64,000 bases of DNA from DASXMT01 sp963781305. Lineage in GTDB: Bacteria > Actinomycetota > Acidimicrobiia > Acidimicrobiales > RAAP-2. This document shows positions 18,805-27,710 of the stretch, one piece after another. The DNA is taken from contig CAWAFL010000011.1 in the NCBI GenBank assembly GCA_963781305.1, positions 1,736,001 through 1,800,000 of the forward strand. The letters run 5' to 3'. The notes under the pieces were generated by a model. The model saw nothing but the letters and a program-made list of their open reading frames with translations, was not told the origin of the DNA and did not search any database. Numbering within the stretch: the stretch's first letter is position 1; each line of letters opens with the position of its first letter. A program made the translations under genes and the position numbers.

Positions 18805-19203
18805 ATGACCGATCGACCCATTGTCCTCTTCGTCTGCACCCACAATGCCGGGCGCAGCGTTGCCGGTCGCGTGCTTCTTGACCATTACGCCAAGGGTCGG
18901 ATTGACGTTCGCTCCGCAGGATCGGAACCGGCGGTCGAACTGAATCCTTCGATCACGGCTGTTCTTCGTGAACGTGGCCTCGACCCCTCCCGCGAGTTCC
19001 CGAAACAGCTCACGAACGAGTCCGCACGCGATGCCGATGTGGTCGTCACGATGGGTTGTGGCGATGCATGCCCGGTGTTTCCTGGCAAGCGGTATCTGGA
19101 CTGGGAGCTAGAAGACCCTGCCGGATTGCCGGTCGAGTTGGTGCGCCCGATCGTCGACGACATCGACGCCAAGATTCGATCCCTCGTTACCGAGCTTCTG
19201 TAG
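18805..19203 (+). CDS. arsC: Arsenate reductase, low-molecular-weight phosphatase type
   Basis: 132 aa. CTHNAGRS (P-loop CX5R, Cys11) is followed by SAGSEP and MGCGDACPVFPGKRYLDWELEDP, the classic ArsC segment of actinobacteria. These enzymes reduce arsenate to arsenite, with mycothiol/mycoredoxin or thioredoxin as electron source. No arsenite exporter (Acr3/ArsB) or ArsR is adjacent, so regulation and export must lie elsewhere. Confidence 0.88.
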   Translation: MTDRPIVLFVCTHNAGRSVAGRVLLDHYAKGRIDVRSAGSEPAVELNPSITAVLRERGLDPSREFPKQLTNESARDADVVVTMGCGDACPVFPGKRYLDWELEDPAGLPVELVRPIVDDIDAKIRSLVTELL

Positions 19204-19277
19204 AGCCACGCGGCACCGATTGGCAGCCATCCTGGAGGCGGGTCGGTATGGAAAGCGTCATCCGAAAGGGGTGATTG

Positions 19278-19697
19278 TTAGTTCGGAGGGTGAGCTTCCT
19301 TTCGGAGTTGCTCGCTACGAGCTACTACCTTCCGCCACGAGTTGACCGACACTTCATGGTCGTGTTCCGCCTGCTTACGCTCTGGACTCTCTGCGTCTGT
19401 CAAGTCGGCCGTATCCTCTGAGAGCGAAGCACGTCGATCGTCCTCGAACGCGTCGGACACCAGGTCCTCTAGCTCGGAATCGTGTCGCCTCTCACCCACG
19501 GCAAAGGCATACCAGCCAATTGCAGATACGGACAGTAGGTTTCCTGTCCAGGTGTCGGGACGCGACGAAGAATTCACTCTCCGGTTACCGTGCCGTGACA
19601 AGGCGCCGGTAGACGGTCTCCCTGACCTCGGTTGGCTCCCCCCAAGGGTCGACCAAGCCCAGGTTGTCGGCCGTCCGATGGTGCTTCTCAACCGCAT
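19278..19697 (-). CDS. Hypothetical protein
   Basis: 139-aa frame. The C-terminal 80 residues look genuine: a hydrophobic stretch LLSVSAIGWYAFAVG, then a strongly charged helix (HDSELEDLVSDAFEDD, AEHDHEVSVNSWRKVV). The N-terminal 55 residues are shadow-like, so the true start is probably internal. Not recognised. Confidence 0.35.
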   Translation of the reverse strand: MRLRSTIGRPTTWAWSTLGGSQPRSGRPSTGALSRHGNRRVNSSSRPDTWTGNLLSVSAIGWYAFAVGERRHDSELEDLVSDAFEDDRRASLSEDTADLTDAESPERKQAEHDHEVSVNSWRKVVARSEQLRKEAHPPN

Positions 19698-19752
19698 GGA
19701 CAGGAACCGTCGTTGTTCAGTAGGCGTCTTCCGAGCACCACAGGCGGACCCC

Positions 19753-20214
19753 CTAGTGACGGGTCGGACTGCCTGCGCTAGCGGTGCGAAAGTCGATGAA
19801 GTTCGACACGCCGAAGAACCTGAGAAACGTGCGCCAGGGCCGGGGAAGATACTTGCGGTCAGTGTCGTGAACGATCACCGGATCCGTCAGCTCATAGATC
19901 CTGCGCCGAGTGGTCAGTCGGACTGCGCCGTGGTTGAGTGCGTTCTGCACCCAGTCGGCGTCCCGCCCGTGGGTGAGGGGAATGCGAAAGCCATCTCGGG
20001 TGCGAAACACGCTCACCGGGGTGCGATAGACGGTGTGAGTACGTCGGCCCACATGGGTGAGACTCCCGAGCTCGGGAAGCCGCCGAGCAGCGCGCCGCGT
20101 GATCTTGTTGGTGACCGTGCGGTTGAAGCGGGCCAGCCGACGCCGGCGACGCTCCGGCTCAACGAAAGGCCCCGGCTCAGGGACCGAGTGAGGCTGAGCC
20201 GGATGGTCGCTCAT
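19753..20214 (-). CDS. DUF385/Ddn-like nitroreductase-family protein
   Basis: 153 aa. GRRTHTVYRTPVSVFRTRDG (about 56-75) is the split-barrel core of the deazaflavin (F420)-dependent nitroreductase family (Ddn of Mycobacterium), and YLPRPWRTFLRFFGVSNFIDFRT closes it. Members reduce quinones or nitro compounds with F420H2, although some bind other flavins. N-terminal 40 residues are Arg-rich and variable, as usual. Confidence 0.85.
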   Translation of the reverse strand: MSDHPAQPHSVPEPGPFVEPERRRRRLARFNRTVTNKITRRAARRLPELGSLTHVGRRTHTVYRTPVSVFRTRDGFRIPLTHGRDADWVQNALNHGAVRLTTRRRIYELTDPVIVHDTDRKYLPRPWRTFLRFFGVSNFIDFRTASAGSPTRH

Positions 20215-20285
20215 GTTTCTCAGGAACGATTGCCCCGGACATGGAACGCGGAGCCGTTAGTCACAGGTAGAGCATAGGCACGGGC

Positions 20286-20504
20286 ATGCTCGGCGGTGGG
20301 ATACCAATCAGACGGCAGCCCCCGACCGACGAGTTATCCGAGCAGATGGCGGGGCATGGCTATTGGGCACCAGCGCCTAGCGGCCATCGAATCGCCGACC
20401 TGAACCGGCTTTACCGGGAGCTGGTCGAGTCGGGCGGGAAGGAAGACAAGGAAAGAACGCTTTCCGCAAGGAGCCCGATGGCCAATCCCCGACTTTCAGG
20501 ATGA
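20286..20504 (+). CDS. Small hypothetical protein (weak)
   Basis: 72-aa frame from ATG 20286; residues 21-50 (MAGHGYWAPAPSGHRIADLN onward) look protein-like. No ribosome site and no family. It lies next to an IS fragment and may be a remnant. Confidence 0.25.
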   Translation: MLGGGIPIRRQPPTDELSEQMAGHGYWAPAPSGHRIADLNRLYRELVESGGKEDKERTLSARSPMANPRLSG

Positions 20505-20613
20505 CTTTCCATCCATGGTGGTGACCGGACCCCGATAGCTGATCCACTTGACCTGGACCCCAGAATCTGGCCCACCCATGTGAGATTCTGGCCGTGATCC
20601 GCCGGAGGTGGAC

Positions 20614-20688
20614 ATGGCTTTCAGGTATCCGACCACGTTCCGTGAAGCGGCATGTGAGCGAATACTCGACGGCGAGCGACCCCAGTGA
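20614..20688 (+). pseudogene. IS3-family OrfA fragment
   Basis: A GGAGG ribosome site precedes an ATG and 24 codons reading MAFRYPTTFREAACERILDG, the typical start of the IS3-family OrfA helix-turn-helix, then a stop. Just upstream (about 20554-20575) is TGGACCCCAGAATCTGGCCC, resembling an IS end. The rest of the element is gone: an insertion-sequence relic. Confidence 0.6.
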
Positions 20689-20736
20689 GGTCGGAGGTCG
20701 GCGGCCCTTCTCCACATCGACCGGGCTCGCTCTGCA

Positions 20737-21060
20737 CTAGGCGGTTATCGCCATGCTGCGGATGAGATCTCTGGGCGAAGTGAATGAAAAGTGGCTCAAC
20801 CCGTTGAAGCCAGAGCCGCCAACTTCGGCGACTATTGTCACGGTTTCATGTGAAGTCACTACCTCTTGCACATCAAGAGCTACGTTCACTCCAATGAACT
20901 CGGCATCCGACCATTGTCGAATCGCGTCTCGTCCGACAAAGACTCGTCCCCAGTCGTCAACGCGGCCCGTCTCTTCGAAACACCGCAGGAAGGCATCCGT
21001 GTCACCCGCGTTTGCCGCATCGATAGCCTGACGAACTATGAGCTCTGCGTCTCGTCTCAT
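20737..21060 (-). CDS. SnoaL/NTF2-like protein
   Basis: 107 aa from ATG 21060 (AAGG eight bases upstream); a 12-residue longer start at 21096 is possible. IVRQAIDAANAGDTDAFLRC and GRVFVGRDAIRQWSDAEF are the hallmark helix and strand of the SnoaL/NTF2 cone fold, followed by VTIVAEVGG and LSHFSFTS. These small proteins act as isomerases, cyclases or non-enzymatic ligand binders. Function unknown. Confidence 0.8.
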   Translation of the reverse strand: MRRDAELIVRQAIDAANAGDTDAFLRCFEETGRVDDWGRVFVGRDAIRQWSDAEFIGVNVALDVQEVVTSHETVTIVAEVGGSGFNGLSHFSFTSPRDLIRSMAITA

Positions 21061-21142
21061 TCGTATTACCTTCTGCTCAGTCCCAAATAGAATCATCTGC
21101 CTGTAGGAGCGAGTTCGGTGACGCGCCAGCCGGGTCTCGCTC

Positions 21143-21904
21143 TCAGTTGATCGGCGAGATCATCCCGCCGTTCACGTAGATGGTCTGGGCGGTGACCCAC
21201 CGCGTCTCGGGAGCGACCAAGAATTCCATCACCGGAACGACGTCTTGGGGGTCACCCACGTCACCCGAGATGGTCATGTCGGAGAGCCAGGCGATCGTCT
21301 TCTCGTTTTCGGCGTTGTAGAAGAAACTTGTCTTCTGCGGACCCGGAGCGATGCAGTTGACCGTGACCCCTCGCCCCCCGATCTCTTTTGCAAAGGCCTT
21401 CGTGAAGTGCTCGACCGGAGCCTTGCTTCCCGCATACGCGGAATACGTCGCTGCAGTGACTGCCACCTGTGTCGTCACCATGTTGACGATTCGACCATCG
21501 TCGGCCATCTTGTTGAACGCCTCTGCCATGAAGAAGAAGGGGATCTTGGCGTTAACCGCGAACGAGTTGTCGTACTCCTCTTCGGTCGTCTCTGCGAGCG
21601 GCTTGCGTATGATGACCCCTGCGGTGTTCACCAAAATATCCCAGTGACCGAAACGCTTGATCGTGGCGTCGACCAACTCGGTGATCTTCGAGTTGGCAGT
21701 AAGATCGCCCTGGTGGGACATCGCTTCGACCCCTCTGCCCTCGAGGTCGGCGACGACCTTGTCGGCTTCCGGCTGACGCCCAGGGCCGTTGAAGTGAACA
21801 GCGACGCTTGCCCCGTCATCGGCCAAAGCTTCAGAGAACAGTTTCCCGAGATTTGCCGATCCTCCGGTTACGATTGCCACTTTGCCGGTGAGGTTGGTGT
21901 CCAT
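21143..21904 (-). CDS. Short-chain dehydrogenase/reductase
   Basis: 253 aa from ATG 21904 (AAAGGAACC upstream). Cofactor loop VTGGSANLGKLF (TGxxxxxG), NTAG at about residue 95 and the catalytic YAGSK are present; the residue 13 positions before the Tyr is Thr rather than the usual Ser, which could slow or change catalysis. FxxGG-type end (VNGGMISPIN) matches the 3-oxoacyl-ACP-reductase-like classical SDRs. The neighbouring SDR gene upstream is truncated. Confidence 0.9.
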   Translation of the reverse strand: MDTNLTGKVAIVTGGSANLGKLFSEALADDGASVAVHFNGPGRQPEADKVVADLEGRGVEAMSHQGDLTANSKITELVDATIKRFGHWDILVNTAGVIIRKPLAETTEEEYDNSFAVNAKIPFFFMAEAFNKMADDGRIVNMVTTQVAVTAATYSAYAGSKAPVEHFTKAFAKEIGGRGVTVNCIAPGPQKTSFFYNAENEKTIAWLSDMTISGDVGDPQDVVPVMEFLVAPETRWVTAQTIYVNGGMISPIN

Positions 21905-21968
21905 GGTGGTTCCTTTCATTGCGGTCGGCGTTAGCGATCTTGCGAATGAGTTGTCGACATCTCCCGTC

Positions 21969-22199
21969 TTACGGCGACGTCGCTCGAACCTCCGTACGAG
22001 CCGAACCCGCCCAAGTGTTCGTAACGGCATTAGCGGCGGAGTAGTTGCGAGCTTCAGCCACCGCCGAAGGATTGTGGCCGTCGGCGTCTCGAATGCCGGC
22101 GTACACCACATGACCGGCGTCTGCCAGCGTTCGAGCGGTCATGGCGCCGAAGCCACGTGACGCCCCAGTGATGACGATGGTCTTCTGCGCTTCGGTCAT
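21969..22199 (-). pseudogene. Truncated second SDR gene (N-terminal fragment)
   Basis: The first about 58 codons read as a normal SDR start: TIVITGASRGFGAMTARTLA, then AGHVVYAGIRDADG and VAEARNYSA. Homology then stops and the frame ends 18 codons later, 65 bp before the intact SDR gene. A deletion probably removed the rest. Confidence 0.7.
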
Positions 22200-22439
22200 C
22201 TGTCCTCCGTCGCTTTCCCAGTCGTTTCCTCAAGGCTGCGCCCTCTGGAGCTTGCCTACATCCGTCAGATGACTGAATTCGCGCCCTTCGGGTTGCTTAG
22301 GGCGGTCATGCGCCAACCTGGCGCGGACAACCTGACCCAATCCAAATTTGCTGGCGCAACGACGAGCGGTCCCAGATCCAGAAGATCGCGCTGCGGGATC
22401 TGGACAACATCGAGGCGGTGGAGAAGGGTGGGGTGGAGA

Positions 22440-22560
22440 GTCTGGCCAAAGTGCGAGCCTCCCGTCTGGGGGGCCAGGATGCGCAATCGTCGGGGCAAGA
22501 AGCACGTGGTGGACAGTTGCGAGCGGCCAACGTCGATGACGAGCTCATGGGCGAAGCGAG
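22440..22560 (+). pseudogene. Degenerate copy of the small Cys/His protein at 46632
   Basis: In one frame CEPPVWGARMRNRRGKKHVV then DSCER, and after a one-base shift near 22520 VDDELMGE. This parallels CPEPAVWRARTQ, WYVVDSCDRH and TDDELVG of the intact gene at 46632-46874. Upstream codons (SQIQKIALRDLDNIEAVEKG, from about 22367) appear coding but belong to something I do not recognise. Confidence 0.55.
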
Positions 22561-22775
22561 TATCGAATGTCTCGCTGCCGGTACGTCACGGGAGATCGAA
22601 GCGTCTACCTGGGGTTTAGTTGCCTTCGGTAGTGCTAGGCGAGGTTCTAGGACGACTATGTCGCCGCTGAAATGAGAGCCATGCAATTCGAAGTTTGCGA
22701 TATTGCCAATACGGCAGCGTGCAAGCTCAAGGCCACTGACCGTTCCACTTTTGCATTCACACGCAGAAAGAAAAA

Positions 22776-22809
22776 GACCCCCTCCCGGCCCGAAGGCCAG
22801 GAGGGGGTC
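22776..22809 (-). terminator. Intrinsic terminator of the secreted protein gene
   Basis: On the minus strand a GC-rich 15-bp stem (GACCCCCTCCTGGCC pairing with GGCCGGGAGGGGGTC) closes on a TTCG tetraloop, followed by TTTTTCTTT. It begins 12 bp past the stop of the 22822-23205 gene. Confidence 0.9.
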
Positions 22810-22821
22810 TCTTTGCGCGTC

Positions 22822-23205
22822 TCAGCAGCCAGGCGTCGGGATGGTGAGGTTGATCGTCTGCTGCTGGCCGTAGTTGTTCACGGCATGGAAGACCAACGAT
22901 GCCGACGTCGTACCGGGGGTCAGATGCTCGACGCTCGTCACTGTGGCGCCGGGATGCACGCCATGGGCCGCATTGGCCGGCCCGACGCTCGAGGGCGAAC
23001 TGGCAGGCGTCGACGTGAAGGTGAACGCCTCGTAACTGCCGATCGCTCCGATCGAGTGCCCCGACCAGGTCACGGTACATCCGACATTGCTCCCCTTGAC
23101 GAGTGCCAGGGCGGGTGTCGCGGAGTGGGCGACGCCAGCGAGTCCCACGAGTCCCGCCAGGCCGAGCGCCCCCGACGCTGCCACCACTGCAAGTTGCTTT
23201 TTCAT
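22822..23205 (-). CDS. Small secreted protein
   Basis: 127 aa. Signal peptide MKKQLAVVAASGALGLAGLV with cleavage near VAHSATP; mature domain about 100 residues, beta-rich, with a Cys near its start (NVGCTVTW) and one as the last residue (TPTPGC), probably a disulfide. GAGAGGCGAC precedes the ATG. Has its own strong terminator, so it is a stand-alone transcript. Family not recognised. Confidence 0.8.
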   Translation of the reverse strand: MKKQLAVVAASGALGLAGLVGLAGVAHSATPALALVKGSNVGCTVTWSGHSIGAIGSYEAFTFTSTPASSPSSVGPANAAHGVHPGATVTSVEHLTPGTTSASLVFHAVNNYGQQQTINLTIPTPGC

Positions 23206-23593
23206 GTCGCCTCTCCTTGTCGGTTAGGAATTGGGAGTACTCGCAGATCACCCATAGCACTTCCCCGTCCACGCGTAGTGGTTTCTCAAGAGCGTAACAA
23301 CAAGTTCTACCCTTTGCGCAGGCGAAGTGATTGACGGTCAGCCACGAGCGCTCGCGTGGAGCGGTGGCCTTGGCCAGAGCGGTATCGACGGGTGTACGGA
23401 CTGCTCGACTTTGCGCCTCTGCCTCTGGGTAACGCGCCAGTCGGGTAGCAACCAGGGGAATGGTCCGCTTGATGGCTCGGGACCAGGCGACACAGGATGC
23501 TCACTTGAGCCGCCCCATCTCCCTGGCCCACCGCTCGACCTCCACCGTCAGGAGTAGCGATGGCCGCGGGTCGCTTGCGTGCCGTGGACTCGG
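23206..23593. other. Intergenic, nothing recognised
   Basis: Contains the promoter region of the secreted-protein gene. Open frames are Arg/Pro-rich shadows without ribosome sites. Confidence 0.5.
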
Positions 23594-23890
23594 TCAGCCG
23601 GTGCGGTGATGTTCGGAACGGTCGGGCAACGGGAAGCGGAAGATCTGACCCGGAGGGCGGACATTGCTGTGCCGATCTCGAATGGTGACGAAGACAGGCC
23701 AAACGACGCCGAAGAGAATCGAGGGGATGAGGGCGATCAGGAGCCAGGACCACCAGGGCACACGTTCCGCCCCTTCCTCTCGCCGCAGTGGGAAGGATAC
23801 GTCAGGTGTCACGTATTCACAATGGGGAATCGACGATGGCGACGGAACCCAGAACCCGAGGAAGTCACTGCTCTTGGTGAAACTAGTCAC
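23594..23890 (-). CDS. Small membrane protein (tentative)
   Basis: 98 aa. One clear membrane helix, VPWWSWLLIALIPSILFGVV (about 44-63), flanked by charged segments (REEGAER before, RDRHSN after). The N-terminal 25 residues are doubtful and the start may be internal. Not recognised. Confidence 0.4.
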   Translation of the reverse strand: MTSFTKSSDFLGFWVPSPSSIPHCEYVTPDVSFPLRREEGAERVPWWSWLLIALIPSILFGVVWPVFVTIRDRHSNVRPPGQIFRFPLPDRSEHHRTG

Positions 23891-23908
23891 TTACCGCTCT
23901 AGCCATCT

Positions 23909-24070
23909 GCACCAGTCTCGCCGCTGTGCTCTTGGCCTAGATCTCTCTTTGATGCAACGTTCATGCCTTTCATGATTATCTATTACGACCTCGGGGCGCA
24001 GCCGTCTGGCGAGGGACGGGTCAGGGGACCCTCGCTGGATGAAATTCGGTGAGGGGTTCGTCGGGTACCG
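23909..24070 (+). repeat. Diverged intergenic repeat, copy A
   Basis: Shares GCACCAGTCTCGCC, then TCATG.CTTTCA and GGCGAG...CGGGT.AGG..ACC.TCGCTGG...GGGGTTCGTCG, with 51252-51422, in the same order and orientation. A hairpin-forming core (about 24008-24060) is also found inverted at 27364-27423. Non-coding. Confidence 0.6.
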
Positions 24071-24135
24071 AATCGCTTCAGCCCGCTGAGCCCTATCGAG
24101 TCATAAAGGCGTCATGACCCGACCCCTCAGACAGC

Positions 24136-24169
24136 GATGACCCCCGGTCAGTTTCGGCCGGGGGTCATC
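24136..24169. terminator. Strong hairpin
   Basis: Perfect 12-bp inverted repeat GATGACCCCCGG/CCGGGGGTCATC with a 10-nt loop. No U-run on either side and no gene directly ends here, so it may be an orphan terminator left by a lost gene. Confidence 0.5.
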
Positions 24170-24360
24170 CGCGTTACAGGCGTCCCGATTTCATTGGAGA
24201 TATGATGCCGGGGCCCTATTTGCCAGTCACAACATGGGCCGACGAAGCCTCTTGCGTTTGCAGGGGGCTTCGTCTGTAGGAGTCTTCCACGGTTGCTCGC
24301 CCCAATGCAGCGATACCGTGTTCATTTCACTGGCTGTAGGGGTGCAACTACTCCTTGCCT

Positions 24361-24440
24361 CGGCCCGTGAGTGCACGGTCGGTCCAGCTGCCCCACGCTC
24401 CGGGTCGGGGGCTTCCAAACCAGCGGTTTCGGCCCGGGAC
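24361..24440 (+). repeat. Diverged intergenic repeat, part B
   Basis: Matches 51487-51580 (CGTGAG.GCA.GGTC..., GGGTTGGGGCTTC-like and GGTTTC.GCC.GG blocks). At 51 kb part B follows part A directly; here about 290 bp lie between them. The rest of 23891-24828 shows no supportable gene. Confidence 0.45.
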
Positions 24441-24828
24441 CATTTGCCTGAGAGCGCCTCGACGAGTCCGCCCACCCAACGTGTCAAGGTCTTCTCCTTG
24501 TCCTTCGCGACTCCAACATTCAACTCCTCGAAGAGTTTTGGAGGGAACGTGGCCGACCCCGCATCAGGGGCCTAGTGAGGTGGGAAGAGCGGGCGACAGA
24601 GGACTTCCTTGCACGACCTGAGGCCGCACACGGGCTTTCGGGTCCGACGGCGAACGTCTGCACAGAAAGTCAATCACTTCGATACCAGTCGAATTAAGTC
24701 GGAGCTACGGTCGATCGGTGCAGCGCTTCCGGGGACAGGAGACCTCCAGCGATGGTCGCTAAGGCTATGGGAACGAGCGGCACGGCTTCACCGCCGATGG
24801 CGCTGGGAGAGGATGGCCATCCGGGGCG

Positions 24829-25379
24829 GTGGAGACCCTGGCCGTTTCTCTACGCCGCGGCGTTCTCATCGTCATCGTCGCCCTGGACGGCATTGGCAAA
24901 GCCCTGTCCATCGTGTCCTGGGTACTGAACACCTATGCCATCATCTTCCGCTTTATTAGTGCTGCAGCGTCCATGCGCAACTCGCCTACAGGTCCGAGAT
25001 GTTCCCGGCGATGGTCGCCATTGGGTACTCCGGCAGCCCGTCTGGTGCCGATGTACGCCGCCGCTGGCACGCTCCCAGTTCGTCGAGCCACCACCGGCAG
25101 CGCCATGTTGAACGTGAGCGGCCAGTTCGGCAGCGCCATGTTGAACGTGAGCGGCCAGTTCGGCAGCGCCATGTTGAACGTGAGCGGCCAGTTCGGCAGC
25201 GCCATTGGTGTGTACGTGCTGGTGGCGCTCACCGCCAATCACACTCCACTTCGGGGATTCGACCATGTCTGGATCGTGCAAGCCCGCCTCGGCCTGGCTG
25301 CCGCAGCCGTTCTCCTCACCCGCAGCCGCCACCGAACTGCCGACCTAACAGCAAACCATCCACAACCAAAAGGAGCACG
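24829..25379 (+). pseudogene. MFS (DHA2-type) transporter remnant with internal deletion
   Basis: One frame joins a piece of the transporter N-terminus (IVALDGIGKALSIVSWVLNT, resembling helix 1-2 of EmrB/QacA-type MFS: VALPxIGKAL...SWVLNAY) directly to the C-terminal helices (GSAMLNVSGQFGSAIGVYVL, then TPLRGFDHVWIVQARLGLAA). Some 350 residues expected between them are absent. The GxAMLNxSGQxG element, normally present once, is repeated three times by a 33-bp tandem duplication. Ends just before the RidA gene, whose ribosome site lies in its last codons. Confidence 0.65.
25096..25205 (+). repeat. 33-bp in-frame tandem repeat, 3.3 copies
   Basis: Three identical 33-bp units (25096-25128, 25129-25161, 25162-25194) plus 11 bp of a fourth. 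Each encodes GSAMLNVSGQF. Perfect identity between units implies recent expansion. Confidence 0.97.
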
Positions 25380-25772
25380 ATGAACCGCGAGATCATCCGG
25401 GTCGAACCGCTGTCTACCTACCTGGAGCACTGGAAAGCGCCCGTGTCGGCGATTGCCCGAGCCGGGAACACCATCTACGTCTCGGGTTTCCCCCCCTTTG
25501 ACCCTGAAACCGGGGAGGTCGTCGACGCGCCGATCGAGCGCCAGACCGAGCTAGTAATGGAACAGCTCAAACTCTGCGTGGAGACGGCCGGTTCCTCTCT
25601 GGACAAAATACTTAAGTGCACCATCTACAGCACGAGCGTCAAAGCCTTCTCAGTCATCAACTCGGTCTATGCCCGGTACTTCACTGGTGCCCCTCCAGCC
25701 CGGATGTTCGTCAACGTGCCGGCTTGGCCCGATCACTTCGATATCGAGATCGACTGCATTGCAACTCTCTAG
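25380..25772 (+). CDS. RidA/YjgF-family protein
   Basis: 130 aa from ATG 25380 after AAAAGGAGCACG. IYVSGFPPFDPETGEVVD (about 32-49), IERQTELVMEQL, LDKILKCTIYST and the C-terminal PPARMFVNVPAW...IEIDCIA match the trimeric RidA family. The substrate-carboxylate Arg of true RidA enamine deaminases is at RMFV (about residue 110), so deaminase activity is plausible. The downstream ABM gene begins 36 bp later; likely one operon. Confidence 0.9.
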   Translation: MNREIIRVEPLSTYLEHWKAPVSAIARAGNTIYVSGFPPFDPETGEVVDAPIERQTELVMEQLKLCVETAGSSLDKILKCTIYSTSVKAFSVINSVYARYFTGAPPARMFVNVPAWPDHFDIEIDCIATL

Positions 25773-25808
25773 ACATTGCAAACCCACTAGACGCCGGAAA
25801 GGACCGCC

Positions 25809-26477
25809 ATGTTCTCCGTACTGTTTGAGGTCAATCCGAAGGACGACCAATGGAATGCCTACCTCGACTTTGCCAAAGCACTTCGCCCTGAGCTGGAGCA
25901 GATCGACGGCTTCGTCGACAACATCCGCTATCGCAGCCTGACCCGTGAAGGCTGGATCCTCTCTCTGTCGGGATGGGACAACGAGAAGGCTCTCGTCCGC
26001 TGGCGCACTCAAGCCCGTCACCATGACGTTCAAGAGAACGGCCGTACGCAGGTCCTCAGCGACTATCACTTGCGGGTCGGGCAACTCACTCAGGATACCG
26101 CCGTTCCCGAGGGCCACATCTTGGCCGAGCAGCGTCTCGACGAGACCGAAGCGGGAGACGGGACCACCGTCACCTTGATCAACGCACAGCGTCCCCCCGC
26201 GGAGATTTCTGGGGCCGCGCCGTCGGACCTCGCTGCGGCGCTTGGGTTGCCCTCCGGTGCGCGTGGACTGCTCTCTTGGGACGTCTTTGACGCTGTACTG
26301 AGCCTCGGCGACGTGATCTTGCTTCTGTCGTGGCGCACCCACGACGCGGCCGACGAGTTCGCTCATGAACCATTGCCGATAGGCGCGCGCCTCCGGCAGG
26401 TCCGAATCGTGCGCGACTACGGCATGTTCGATCGACGCGAGAATCCCCAGTACTATCCGGAGGTGGAACGGCCGTGA
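25809..26477 (+). CDS. Antibiotic biosynthesis monooxygenase-family protein (two-domain)
   Basis: 222 aa. N-terminal half is a standard ABM domain (MFSVLFEVNPKDDQWNAYLD, IDGFVDNIRYRS, GWILSLSGWDNEKALVRWR, ending ARHHDVQENGR). The C-terminal half (about 115-215) looks like a second, diverged ferredoxin-like unit (GLLSWDVFDAVLSLGDVILL). Predicted heme- or cofactor-free small-molecule oxygenase or binder; substrate unknown. GGAAAGGACCGCC precedes the ATG. It follows RidA with a short gap and precedes a DUF488 gene. Confidence 0.85.
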   Translation: MFSVLFEVNPKDDQWNAYLDFAKALRPELEQIDGFVDNIRYRSLTREGWILSLSGWDNEKALVRWRTQARHHDVQENGRTQVLSDYHLRVGQLTQDTAVPEGHILAEQRLDETEAGDGTTVTLINAQRPPAEISGAAPSDLAAALGLPSGARGLLSWDVFDAVLSLGDVILLLSWRTHDAADEFAHEPLPIGARLRQVRIVRDYGMFDRRENPQYYPEVERP

Positions 26478-26554
26478 CTAACCCATCAACATCGAGCAGC
26501 GACGGCATCTGGCCCGACGCCAATCACCTCACCCACCGTTAGTAGGCCCACGCG

Positions 26555-26899
26555 GTGTCCGTCCGAATCAAGCGCGTTTACAACGCTCGGCAGGTCGACG
26601 ATGGTTACCGGGTCCTCGTCGACCGCCTATGGCCCCGAGGTCTGTCGAAAGAGCGCGCCGCGATCGACCTCTGGTGCAAAGAGGTGGCTCCCACCAGCGA
26701 GCTCCGAAGTTGGTTCGACCACCAGCCGGACCGGTTCGTGGAGTTCACCGCCAGGTATGTGGCCGAACTCGACAGCAACCCGGCGACTGAACGGCTGCGG
26801 GAGATCGTGGCGACGAAGGAGACCGTAACGCTCCTCTACGGCGCCAAGAATGAGCTGATCAACCAGGCCGCAGTTCTGGCCGATTACCTCTCCCGCTAA
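26555..26899 (+). CDS. DUF488-family protein
   Basis: 114 aa from GTG 26555. IKRVYNARQVDDGYRVLVDR, LWPRGLSKERA, WCKEVAPTSELRSWF and the final TLLYGAKNELINQA block are the full-length DUF488 (YeaO-like) pattern. Function unknown; the family often sits near redox and metal-stress genes. Confidence 0.9.
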   Translation: MSVRIKRVYNARQVDDGYRVLVDRLWPRGLSKERAAIDLWCKEVAPTSELRSWFDHQPDRFVEFTARYVAELDSNPATERLREIVATKETVTLLYGAKNELINQAAVLADYLSR

Positions 26900-27363
26900 T
26901 GGTGGCCGCGTCAGACAGCCGCAACCGGCAACGTCAGGAATCGATCACGACGCCACAGGCCGCCAAAGCCCTTGACGGCCCACGGATGTCAGTTGGGCGG
27001 CCCGACCGAACTCAGAGCATTGGATCCATTCGAGTTCCATCAAACGATCCAACCATGACCGTCCAACCCGCCGGCTAGGTCGTGGCCCTACTCATTCCAC
27101 TCGATGCAGTATTGAATGGATCGTCGTTCGGACGGCGTCCACGGCGAGAACTCTCGGCAAAAGGTCATGCCATGTGCGGTATCGGAGTAGTTCACGTCCT
27201 GTCAGCACCCCGTGCGGCGGTCCTGATCGGCGGTCGCCGGGTCGTGGGTTTCATCGCCGCCACGCAGGCCGGTCGGGAACTCTCAAGGACCGCGACCTCA
27301 ACGATGGTCTCCGCGGGCTCAGCCCATGGGCGGCGTCGGGTGGTCGCCTAAGCGATGGGCCCT

Positions 27364-27423
27364 TCGCGACGAAACCCCGCCGGGGATTGGTCCAGCGGGG
27401 GTCTCGCCTAACCCGACTCTCGC
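27364..27423 (-). repeat. Diverged intergenic repeat, inverted copy
   Basis: The complement reads GGCGAG.GTCGGGTTAGGCGA then GACCCCCGCTGG, and GGCGGGGTTTCGTCGCGA, matching the core of 51363-51422. ACCCCGC/GCGGGGGT arms form a hairpin. Weaker similarity continues on its outer side. The wider gap 26900-27811 holds no convincing gene. Confidence 0.55.
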
Positions 27424-27710
27424 CCGGGCTACGACCGAGAGCATCCCAAGGACCAGGTCAGACGCTCAAAAAAAGGACCCTAACCACGAGTCGGGAAGTG
27501 GCTCATTCCCCCGGAATCTCGGAGGCTGGCCAATTAGGCGCTGGAGCGACAACTCGGCCGAAGCCGGGTGTCTGCTGGCCCTGGCCCCGAGCGCGGGCAG
27601 CGGGGCCGTCCGTCGAGCTGGCCGAGGGCGCCGAAGGTCCTCGGCGAGGGAAAGTCGATCGACGAGGTATCCCCGTTGACCGGCCTGCCTTGGCCTGATT
27701 GCCCAAATTT

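Noticed and set aside
25096..25205. CRISPR-like repeat array
   Set aside because: Units are directly contiguous with no spacers and lie in an MFS-derived reading frame.
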